A DNA stretch of 42,575 bases from Nitrospirota bacterium (lineage in GTDB: Bacteria > JACPQY01): NCBI GenBank assembly GCA_016190245.1, contig JACPQY010000025.1, positions 1 to 42,575 on the forward strand, read 5' to 3'. Numbering within the stretch: position 1 is the stretch's first letter; each line of letters starts with the position of its first letter. The position numbers were made by a program, and so were the translations under genes. This document shows positions 20,352 to 27,493 of this stretch, piece after piece. A model generated the notes under the pieces. That model was not told the DNA's origin and did no database searches. It worked only from the letters and a program-made list of their open reading frames with translations.

Positions 20352-21785
20352 ATGCGGGTTGCCAGCCTGCGCCTCGCCGGACTCTTTGCCTTCGCATGGG
20401 CGGTGTGTTCAGCGCCGACCGACGCCGTGGCGAGCGGTTTCTACGTGACCCAGATCGGCGGGCCGGACAGCGGACCGACGGAACCAGCCCCCACCGCTGT
20501 GTTCTGGAATCCCGCCGCGCTCGGAGGGGACCGGGTCCCCGCCGCGATGTTGGATCTCACCTACTTCATGCGGAAGGCGGAGTACAGTCGCTCACACGAA
20601 TTCACGCAGGACGCCTCGAAGGACTGGATCGCCATTCCGTCCAGTTCGTCGCAAACGGGGAACCTGTCCAACTGGCTCCCGTTCCCGTTTGCCGGGGCAT
20701 CGTGGCCCCTTTCACGTGGAGTCGGTGGTATCGGTGTGTACGCGCCCTTCGGGGCCACCTCCGAGTGGGATGATCCCCACGGCGCGCAGAAATACTACGC
20801 CGGTACGTCCACCCTCATGCATGTGTTTGTCACGCCCGCGTATGCTCACCCGCTCACCGACCGCGCCCACATCGGGTTCGGTTTCAGCTACGTCCGATCC
20901 TTCCTGGACACCACGCGCCACTCCGACATCGCCTCTTCCCTGGCGGGCGGACGCCCGGAGGCTCCCGATACCGACGCGATCACGCATCTCGACAACGTGG
21001 CCGGCAACGCCTTCAATGGGACCCTAGGCGTTTTCCTGGACCACGAGGCGTGGCAGTTCGGCGCGAGCTTCTCCACGCCCACGGTGGTGAAGGGTCACGG
21101 CGTCTTCGAATTCATCCCCCTTGGCCGGTTCCTCTGCACCCGTGTTGGCTGCCGGACGGACGACGGTGGCCGCCTCGAGGAGGCCGTCACGCCCGCCGAC
21201 ATCGAGAGGATCGTCCCGTACAAGGCCGAGGTCCGCGCCGAGTACACGTTGCCGGCGAGCGTGAAAGCGGCGTTCGACTATCACGTGACGCCTCGCATTC
21301 GAACGCGGGTTTACGGCGAGTGGGTGAACTGGAAGGCGTTCGAGACGATCACGCTGCGAACGTCGGAACGGCAGAACAACCTCATTCCCGAGACACAGAC
21401 CATCGAGGAGCGATTCGAGGACGCGTTCGGCATCCGCCTCAATGTGAAATACCGGTGGAGCGACCGGATTGCGCCGTTCGCGGGAGTCAGCTTCGATGGA
21501 AACGCCGTGCCGGATGCGTGGCTGACTCCGGCGATCATCGACTCGGACAAGGTGACCGGCCTCGCGGGTGGCGATTTCGCCATCACCGATCGCATCCGAG
21601 CGAAGGCTGCCGTCGGGCGGATCTTCTACGGTGACCGAAAGATCGATCTTGGTGAGTCCCTGCAGGAACCTACCTCGGCGGGCTCCTACGAGAACAGCGT
21701 GACCTTCTTCAACCTGAACCTTGCCTATCGGTTCGCGCCGGGGGGCGCCTCCCCGGTGGAGCCCGCAAACCCGGAGGTCCCGTGA
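20352..21785 (+). CDS. Outer-membrane beta-barrel protein, OmpP1/FadL family
   Basis: FadL-type proteins pass hydrophobic compounds across the outer membrane. The 477-aa protein has a signal peptide (RLAGLFAFAWAVCSAPTDAVA) and a mature start ASGFYVTQIGG with the family-typical PTAVFWNPAALGGDRV. Amphipathic strands follow (AHIGFGFSYVRSF, ITDRIRAKAAVGRIFYGD) to a C-terminal strand SVTFFNLNLAYRFAPG. A Cys pair (FLCTRVGC) probably forms an exported disulfide. The stop overlaps the GTG of the next lipoprotein gene by four bases, suggesting joint expression. Confidence 0.85.
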   Translation: MRVASLRLAGLFAFAWAVCSAPTDAVASGFYVTQIGGPDSGPTEPAPTAVFWNPAALGGDRVPAAMLDLTYFMRKAEYSRSHEFTQDASKDWIAIPSSSSQTGNLSNWLPFPFAGASWPLSRGVGGIGVYAPFGATSEWDDPHGAQKYYAGTSTLMHVFVTPAYAHPLTDRAHIGFGFSYVRSFLDTTRHSDIASSLAGGRPEAPDTDAITHLDNVAGNAFNGTLGVFLDHEAWQFGASFSTPTVVKGHGVFEFIPLGRFLCTRVGCRTDDGGRLEEAVTPADIERIVPYKAEVRAEYTLPASVKAAFDYHVTPRIRTRVYGEWVNWKAFETITLRTSERQNNLIPETQTIEERFEDAFGIRLNVKYRWSDRIAPFAGVSFDGNAVPDAWLTPAIIDSDKVTGLAGGDFAITDRIRAKAAVGRIFYGDRKIDLGESLQEPTSAGSYENSVTFFNLNLAYRFAPGGASPVEPANPEVP

Positions 21786-24529
21786 CGCACACCCCCACAC
21801 GTGAGGTGGCCTGTTCCTTCAGCACCCCCCATCCCCACCTTCCCCCTCAAGGGGGGAAGGGAAACAAGAGAGGAGGTCTCGGGACAGATTCCCCTCCCCC
21901 TCGATGGGGGAGGGCTAGGGTGGGGGTGGGAGCATGCACGGCGGCGATCACCCTCATCCTAGCCGGTTGCTCGAAATCCCTTGATGCCACCGCACCGGTA
22001 CCGGAGCACAGGGACGGGGTCTTCCGCGTGGGCGCCTCCAAGATCGAGATTATGCCCGTGCCCTATGGAGAAGACGGGAGCTGCCCCCAGGGGAAGTTCT
22101 GCTTCGAGTTGCCCATCCATTTCAGCGACGAGCTTGGGCCCCCCTCGCTCCCGTATCCCGCGAAGCCCGAGGCCGGCGTGACGAACGGCTGTTGGGAGTG
22201 GAAAGCCTCGGAAGAGAATCACCGGAAGCGGAAACGCGACGAATGGTACGAGGGCTTGCTCGACAACCCCGCGCCGGATCCCGCCTCCTGCCGCGAGGGC
22301 TTCGTGGATGCGAACGGGAACGGGAAGTTCGAGGCGCTTTGGATGGGCGGCTACGACCAGGGCCGGCCCGCTACCTCCATTGATCCGGTATCCTCAATCT
22401 ACGTCAAGGTCATGGTCATGCAGCGTGATGACCAGATCGCCGCGGTGGTCGGCCTTCCCTTCGTCGGGTTTCCCACCCTCCAGCTTGCGGCCCTTCGCGA
22501 GCGACTCGCCGCGGCGACGGGCGGGAAGATCGCCCGCGAGAACGTCATCCTCTACGTCCAGCACAACCACTCGCTGCCGGACCCGCAGGGCCTCTGGGGG
22601 CCGGACATCCTGCGCAACTTCGACCTCAAGGGACCGAGCGGCGAGAGCCTCGGGGATTTTTTCAAGATCCCGGGCCTGGATTTCCAGTTCCCGATCGGCT
22701 CGATGAACTTCCATAACTTCCCGTACTGGATGTGGGTGGAGGACCGCGCAGCCGAAGCCCTCGGGCAGGCCCTGAAGGCGCTCGAACCGGTCAAGATGCG
22801 GTTTGGGGAGCGCGAGCAGCCCCACCGGGAGATCGGATGTCTCACGAAGGATTTTTCGGCGCACGCGGACTTCACCGACCCCGACGGGAACGGATTGCTC
22901 AATGCCGAGTTCGATTGCGACGGCGACGGCGTGGCGAACGCGGACGGCGACCGCGGCATCATCGCGAAAGGCTCCATCGGTGCGGGCGAGTCGTGCCTCA
23001 CGCCCGTGATGCTCGCGCAGAAGCCCGGCCGATTCCTCATGGGGGATTCGCGGCTGCCCTACGTGGTGGACAACAACGTGTACACCTGGCAGTTCGTCCG
23101 CGAGGACCGGCCGAACGAGACGGTGGCCTCTTTCGTCGTCTGGGGCGCTCACGTCGAGGCCGGACCGGGCGCCAATACACGCCTGACGGGCGACTACGCG
23201 GAGTACATCTGCAACTTTGTCGAAAAGCAGGCAGGTGGGATCTGCATGTTCCAGATCGGCCCGCAGGGCGGGCTCACGGGGCCTCTGGGCACCGCGATCT
23301 TCAAAGTGGACGATGTGGGGCGGTACTTCGACTGCAACGGAAACGTCATCCCGGGAAGCGAGGCGCAGGACGACGCGCTCAAGCTGGTGGAGGGAGGGCG
23401 AGAGTTGGCGCTGGTCGTGAACGGGCCCAAGCATAAGGACGGCGGCATGAACGTCGAGCGGATGGAGAGCCTCGGCTACCAGATCGCGAAGACGGGCTTG
23501 GCCGCGATCCAGGGCCAGGAGCCCCACGAGGTGAAGGGTTTCTCCGTCGCCACGCAGTACACGCTCATCCCCCTGGACAACCCCGGCCTGTATCTCTTCG
23601 GGCGCCTGGAGATCCTGGGTGGCTTCTCGCTCGTGCTGCGCAGGGGGTTCGAGTTCGGGAAGATCAAGGAACTGGTGTATGCGGACGAGCTGCCCTCGAA
23701 TCGCGGCGGCGTGATCTCGAATCAGGCCTGCGGTCCCGTCCTGTGTATCCGCACCCCGATCAACCTCGTCACCGTGAGCGCCCAGTCGCCGGGTGGGACC
23801 CTGCGAAAGATCGGGTGGCTGACGAACCCGGGTGAGATGTTTCCCGAGTGGATGATGGGTCGGGCCGGCACGGAAGTCGAGTTCCGCGAGACGGATCCCG
23901 GGCGCGCGTTCGAGTTGAAAGACATGGCGGCGACGGGGCTGGATCCCGAGTTTCCTTCAGACCTGTTCACGACCCAGATCAATCCCCAGCACTACATGCC
24001 GATCCGCGGCCTCAACACCGTGGCGCGGGAGGACGCGGGCTACCACCTCTTCTTTGCCACGGCACAAACGCAGTCCTCGCTCGGTTACCAGCCGCCGCAG
24101 TCGGAATTCATGCTCGTGTACGAGGGGCTGCTCGACGACGTCGAGGGTTTTGCGGCGGCGATCGACCTGGTTCTCAAGTTCAACGGCGGCGTGCACAAGG
24201 TTTTCAGGCTCTCGGACAGTGATCGCAACCTCACCTTCAAGGAGGTCATAGACGAGTCGAAGGCCCGGTACGGTGATCGCCTGAAGAATTTCTCCAGGCC
24301 AGTCTCGGCGGCACCCCGGCGGCATGGCGAAGCCGGCGGCCACAACTTGATCGGTCACCCGAACGCCTACGAAGAGGAGGTCTCACCAGGGCCTAGGACA
24401 GGGCTCATCATTTACAATGCCTCCTACGGGCTGATTACGAAATCGAAATACGAGCCGTTCTACCCGATGCCGCGGGGGGACCCGAACACGGACGCCGAAG
24501 TTCGGAATCTGCCGAAGTTCGCGGAATAG
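21782..24529 (+). CDS. Neutral-ceramidase-like lipoprotein with calcium-loop segments
   Basis: 915 aa if read from GTG 21782 (GTGA overlap with the upstream stop). The first ~45 residues are low-complexity and come from a palindromic repeat. The lipoprotein signal (CTAAITLILAGCSKS) begins only after that, so a start at GTG 21920 or 21926 is possible. The mature part opens FRVGASKIEIMP and has DANGNGKFEALWMGGYDQGRPAT and VILYVQHNHSLPDPQGLWGPD. These resemble the N-terminal domain of neutral/alkaline non-lysosomal ceramidases and related bacterial proteins. Asp/Gly/Asn loops (DPDGNGLLNAEFDCDGDGVANADGD) look like calcium-binding repeats. Likely an envelope amide hydrolase; the substrate is unknown, and pairing with a FadL-type transporter suggests a lipid or hydrophobic substrate (inference). 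Confidence 0.75.
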   Translation: MTHTPTREVACSFSTPHPHLPPQGGKGNKRGGLGTDSPPPRWGRARVGVGACTAAITLILAGCSKSLDATAPVPEHRDGVFRVGASKIEIMPVPYGEDGSCPQGKFCFELPIHFSDELGPPSLPYPAKPEAGVTNGCWEWKASEENHRKRKRDEWYEGLLDNPAPDPASCREGFVDANGNGKFEALWMGGYDQGRPATSIDPVSSIYVKVMVMQRDDQIAAVVGLPFVGFPTLQLAALRERLAAATGGKIARENVILYVQHNHSLPDPQGLWGPDILRNFDLKGPSGESLGDFFKIPGLDFQFPIGSMNFHNFPYWMWVEDRAAEALGQALKALEPVKMRFGEREQPHREIGCLTKDFSAHADFTDPDGNGLLNAEFDCDGDGVANADGDRGIIAKGSIGAGESCLTPVMLAQKPGRFLMGDSRLPYVVDNNVYTWQFVREDRPNETVASFVVWGAHVEAGPGANTRLTGDYAEYICNFVEKQAGGICMFQIGPQGGLTGPLGTAIFKVDDVGRYFDCNGNVIPGSEAQDDALKLVEGGRELALVVNGPKHKDGGMNVERMESLGYQIAKTGLAAIQGQEPHEVKGFSVATQYTLIPLDNPGLYLFGRLEILGGFSLVLRRGFEFGKIKELVYADELPSNRGGVISNQACGPVLCIRTPINLVTVSAQSPGGTLRKIGWLTNPGEMFPEWMMGRAGTEVEFRETDPGRAFELKDMAATGLDPEFPSDLFTTQINPQHYMPIRGLNTVAREDAGYHLFFATAQTQSSLGYQPPQSEFMLVYEGLLDDVEGFAAAIDLVLKFNGGVHKVFRLSDSDRNLTFKEVIDESKARYGDRLKNFSRPVSAAPRRHGEAGGHNLIGHPNAYEEEVSPGPRTGLIIYNASYGLITKSKYEPFYPMPRGDPNTDAEVRNLPKFAE
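21824..21930. repeat. C/G-rich palindromic repeat in the 5' end of the lipoprotein gene
   Basis: Stacked imperfect palindromes: CCCCCATCCCCACCTTCCCCCTCAA-type sequence followed by GGGGGG, then CCCCTCCCCCTC-GAT-GGGGGAGGG and AGGGTGGGGGTGGG. The two halves are roughly inverse copies of each other. This is the familiar style of dispersed intergenic repeat that pairs CCCTCCCCC with GGGGGAGGG. Here it lies between the apparent start codon and the signal peptide core. Confidence 0.65.
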
Positions 24530-24662
24530 TCACCCGGCGGGGTACCACTCTTTCACGCCGCTTTCGGCCGATCTGTCGCTCACACCTTGGCGCTACCCCC
24601 CCCTATGATCCGTTGGCTGGGGAAACCGGCGCTATGTACGGATTGAGCCCCCTCCTGCAGCC

Positions 24663-24691
24663 TTGTCCACGCCCGAGCCGCGTGCCATACT
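24663..24691 (+). promoter_or_regulatory. Possible promoter for the Uma2 gene
   Basis: TTGTCC (24663-24668), 17-base spacer, CATACT (24686-24691), ending 21 bases before ATG 24713. The gap from 24530 to 24712 shows nothing else clear. Confidence 0.35.
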
Positions 24692-24712
24692 GTCATGGAA
24701 GGATAGGGATTC

Positions 24713-25258
24713 ATGAGCGCACTTGCACCGGTCAAGTTCACCTACGAGGACTATTGCCTCCTGCCGGAGGACAAGCGCTACGAGCTGATCGAGGGGGATC
24801 TGTACATGACGCCTGCACCCGCCACCAGACACCAGTCCATTTCAAAGTATGTTTTGTATGCCTTCGTCTCCCAGCTCGAGCGGACTGGGATGGCGGTCGT
24901 GTTCAACGCTCCCATCGACGTCTATTTGTCGGATGAGAACGTGGTTCAGCCGGACGTCCTCGCCATCGCCATCGAACGGAAGGGGATCGTGAAGGAGAAG
25001 TACATCCGTGGGGCGCCCGATCTGGTGGTGGAAATCCTCTCCTCCGAGCACCCCGAGCGGGACCGTACGATCAAGCGGAAGCTCTACCACAAGTTCGGAG
25101 TCAAGGAGTATTGGATCGTTGACCCCGAGGCGCGATCGGTGGAAATCTGGTCGTGGGATCAGGACGGGTTCAAGCTGGCCGGCTCCTCGACGACCGGTGC
25201 GGTGACCTCCCACACGTTTCCTTCGCTCTCGATCCCTGTCGCCGAGATCTTCGGGTGA
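24713..25258 (+). CDS. Uma2 family protein (DUF820, PD-(D/E)XK-like nuclease fold)
   Basis: 181 aa. Typical Uma2 features: the start FTYEDYCLLPEDKRYELIEGDLYM, then VVQPDVLAIA and PDLVVEILS (the Asp and E-x-L of the PD-(D/E)XK core), then RKLYHKFGVKEYWIVDPEARSVEIW. The family is predicted to be nuclease-like and is abundant in cyanobacteria and other environmental bacteria; its role is unknown. AAGGA lies about nine bases before the ATG. It looks like a single-gene unit. Confidence 0.9.
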   Translation: MSALAPVKFTYEDYCLLPEDKRYELIEGDLYMTPAPATRHQSISKYVLYAFVSQLERTGMAVVFNAPIDVYLSDENVVQPDVLAIAIERKGIVKEKYIRGAPDLVVEILSSEHPERDRTIKRKLYHKFGVKEYWIVDPEARSVEIWSWDQDGFKLAGSSTTGAVTSHTFPSLSIPVAEIFG

Positions 25259-25305
25259 GGGCCCCTGCCGGGCCGGCTGGCTCGGATGACCGTTGAGTTG
25301 TCGCG

Positions 25306-26442
25306 TCAGAAAAACAGGTGTGCCTGGGCGAGGAGTTCGAACACTCGGTCGTGGCCGAGGGAGGCGGCGCGGCCTTCGCCCGCCGTCGCGAGGGAGCCGA
25401 GCAGTCCCAGTTGAAGGAACGGAATCGGAAAGACCTCTGCGCCCGCGCCGAATCGTTTTTCGTCGAGAGAATCGGGCTTGTTCGCCGGTTCCTCCGGGTC
25501 GTGGATCTCGAACAGGCCGCGCAGGTTGAGACCTTTCAGGGGCTGTACATCGAGTTCGTAGTAGCGGGCCCAGGCGTCCCGATCCGGTCCCCGCTGCACC
25601 GCCGTGACGCGATCCAACTCGGCGAGGATCTGGATGGGGCGGGCGAGTCGGATGCCCAGAAAGGCCCCGAGCGACCGTGTCCCTTCGCCCGCGCCACGCT
25701 GGTAGCCGGCGGAGAAGCCCAGGCGGAAGAGATCGTGGACGATTTCGACCGTGCCGGACGCGTCGGGGCCGGTATCGGCGTCGTCTACCACGGCCAATCG
25801 AAGGGCCGTGAGGTCCAGCGGGTCCAGGTCGAGGCCGAGTTCGAGTCCATTCGAGGCGTCGGTCATCGTGTAGCCCGTTCGCTGGCGGATGAATGCTTCA
25901 TTGTCCACCAGACGCAGTCCGTAGGGCATGAAGAAGCGGCCGATCTTCAGGTAGGAACTTGTGTCCGGGTGGTCCATGCGAAGGAAGACCTCGCGTGTCG
26001 TGGCGGCGGGGGCGAAACTTTCGTCGAGGTAGAAGTTGAGGAGGTTGTCGAGGAGGTTGGTCTCGACATAGAAACCGGCTTGGCTGACCTCGGTGCCGTG
26101 CGTGTCGCGGGTTGGAGTGATGCCTGAGCTCAGGGTCTCGGGTTCATGATGGCGACGCAGTGTGTCGTCCACGCGCATGTCCGCCCCGAGGGAGAGAACC
26201 TCGGCAAAACGGAACGAGACGGGCGTGGATTCCACGATGGGCAGATACTTCTGGCCGTACTTGGCGGCGTGGTCGGTCCGCTTGCCGCCGCCGGTGCGGT
26301 TGACGTGACACGTTGCGCACTTCTCTCCGGCTCGGACGGCGATGTAGGGTTCGGCGCGCGCGGACGCCGCGAAGAGTGAAGTGTGAAGCGTGGTGAGCAG
26401 AAGAAGGAAAGGAAGGACTCGCCCCTGTCCGTTACTTTTCAC
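25306..26442 (-). CDS. Outer-membrane porin-like protein with an N-terminal single c-type heme
   Basis: 378 aa from GTG 26442. Signal peptide (LPFLLLLTTLHTSLFAASARA), then a short domain with one heme site, KCATCHVNRTGGGKRTDHAAKYGQ. About 300 residues of alternating strands follow (FRFAEVLSLGADMRV, YLKIGRFFMPYGLRLVD, RLGFSAGYQRGAG) and a C-terminal FELLAQAHLFF typical of a barrel. A heme at the N-terminus followed by a barrel is the general layout of Cyc2-type outer-membrane cytochromes, but I do not see Cyc2-specific sequence and the barrel match is by pattern only. Encoded 20 bases after a heme lipoprotein gene on the same strand, so the two may work together in electron transfer. Confidence 0.75.
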   Translation of the reverse strand: MKSNGQGRVLPFLLLLTTLHTSLFAASARAEPYIAVRAGEKCATCHVNRTGGGKRTDHAAKYGQKYLPIVESTPVSFRFAEVLSLGADMRVDDTLRRHHEPETLSSGITPTRDTHGTEVSQAGFYVETNLLDNLLNFYLDESFAPAATTREVFLRMDHPDTSSYLKIGRFFMPYGLRLVDNEAFIRQRTGYTMTDASNGLELGLDLDPLDLTALRLAVVDDADTGPDASGTVEIVHDLFRLGFSAGYQRGAGEGTRSLGAFLGIRLARPIQILAELDRVTAVQRGPDRDAWARYYELDVQPLKGLNLRGLFEIHDPEEPANKPDSLDEKRFGAGAEVFPIPFLQLGLLGSLATAGEGRAASLGHDRVFELLAQAHLFF

Positions 26443-26462
26443 ACTTCACGGCTCACCCATCA

Positions 26463-26933
26463 CTAGTTGTTGGGCGCGCCGGCCTGGATCCAGGAGCGGA
26501 TGGTCTCGATCTTTTCCGAGGATAGGGGAGTCCCGCCCCGAGGCATGCGGGTGCCGCAAGCCTCGCCGGAAATGCGCAGGAAGAGGGCGCTTGTCTCGGG
26601 CACGCCCGGCTCGACGCGGTCGAAGCTCGTGCACGACCCCACCTTGGAGGGGACGTTCACGATCGAGGCGTAGGCTTGGCCCGCCGAGAGGTTCTGGCCC
26701 GCCGTCGGCGCTCCGCCTGCGTGGCACCCGATGCGCGCGCAGCTTTGGTCGAAGATCGGCTGGATCGAGGCGGCAAACGACACTTCGCCCGAGGTGGGGG
26801 GCTGGCTCGATTCCGAGGGGGTCTCGGTGGTGGAGGCGGCTGTTTCGTCCGATCCGGAATTGCTGTCGTACGCGTCGCCGCAGCCCGCCAGGAGCACGGC
26901 GAGAACCAAGACCTTCCAAGTCCAAGATTTCAT
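26463..26933 (-). CDS. Heme-binding lipoprotein, CX4CH cytochrome type
   Basis: 156 aa. Lipoprotein signal VLVLAVLLAGCGDAYD, a Ser/Thr/Glu-rich linker to about residue 47, then a cytochrome-like domain starting FAASIQPIFDQSCARIGCHAGG. The motif is C-x4-C-H rather than CxxCH, a form seen in many myxobacterial-type lipoproteins. Further features are CTSFDRVEPGVPETSALFLRI and a distal-ligand candidate Met in GTRMPRGGTPLSSEKIETIRSWIQAGAPNN. Likely anchored in the envelope. Probably co-transcribed with the downstream porin-like gene. Confidence 0.8.
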   Translation of the reverse strand: MKSWTWKVLVLAVLLAGCGDAYDSNSGSDETAASTTETPSESSQPPTSGEVSFAASIQPIFDQSCARIGCHAGGAPTAGQNLSAGQAYASIVNVPSKVGSCTSFDRVEPGVPETSALFLRISGEACGTRMPRGGTPLSSEKIETIRSWIQAGAPNN

Positions 26934-27016
26934 CAGGGCGACGCTAGCAGAGGCCCCGTCCGCTTGTCAAAGGGCGTTTCGGCTCGAGGGCCGAAGCCAC
27001 TCGGATCTCCGGCCGG

Positions 27017-27373
27017 TCAGTGCCGGCGGGCAATGAGATCAACAACGTGACCCATGATCGCCTTCACGCTCGTCAGATCCTTTCGGCCCACGTTGGAGAG
27101 GGCGGCCGCGATCTGCCGACTCAGCCGCTCCCGGGCAATCCGGTCGTAGTCGTTGTCGGGCAGGAACAACTCGTGCAGGCCGATGCCGACCGTCTGCGAA
27201 ACGTCGCGCAGAAGGTTGAGCGTCGGGTTCGACTCGACACCTCTTTCCAATCGGCTGATTGTCTCGACCGAGACGTGAGCCCCCTCCGCCACCTGCTCCT
27301 GAGTCAGACCCCTCCGGGCCCGGGCTTCTTTCAGGCGCGCTCCGATCTCTCTGAGCAGATCCGTCAGCGGCAT
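27017..27373 (-). CDS. XRE family transcriptional regulator
   Basis: 118 aa. An HTH_3 domain spans about residues 8-66 (LKEARARRGLTQEQVAEGAHVSVETISRLERGVESNPTLNLL). A helical C-terminal tail (DRIARERLSRQIAAALSNVGRKDL) probably mediates dimerisation. Divergent from the large surface lipoprotein gene, with a palindrome (27422-27451) in the gap that is a likely operator for autoregulation and control of the divergent gene. Confidence 0.88.
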   Translation of the reverse strand: MPLTDLLREIGARLKEARARRGLTQEQVAEGAHVSVETISRLERGVESNPTLNLLRDVSQTVGIGLHELFLPDNDYDRIARERLSRQIAAALSNVGRKDLTSVKAIMGHVVDLIARRH

Positions 27374-27421
27374 GGCGTCACCTCCCGGAGCGTAGGGGAC
27401 CGGCGTCGGCCAAAGAAGGCT

Positions 27422-27451
27422 AGATACGTCTATGGTCTGACATATGTATCT
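27422..27451. promoter_or_regulatory. Palindromic operator-like site between XRE gene and surface lipoprotein gene
   Basis: AGATAC at 27422-27427 mirrors GTATCT at 27446-27451, with a further near-symmetric core containing ACATATGT-like sequence. The segment is clearly more AT-rich than its surroundings. Position between divergent genes, one of them an HTH regulator, suggests an operator overlapping promoters. Binding by this XRE protein is inference. Confidence 0.45.
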
Positions 27452-27493
27452 GGTCCTGCTAGCTTCACCTCAGGCGTGGTCTTGAAGGAGGGC

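Noticed and set aside
22394-23527. 377-codon minus-strand open frame opposite the ceramidase-like gene
   Set aside because: No domains or plausible start signals; the plus strand has the coherent protein.
26370-26450. Inverted words GTGAAGTGTGAA / TTCACACTTCAC around the start of the porin-like gene
   Set aside because: Short, partly coding for the signal peptide and start codon; could be chance, so not listed as a repeat.
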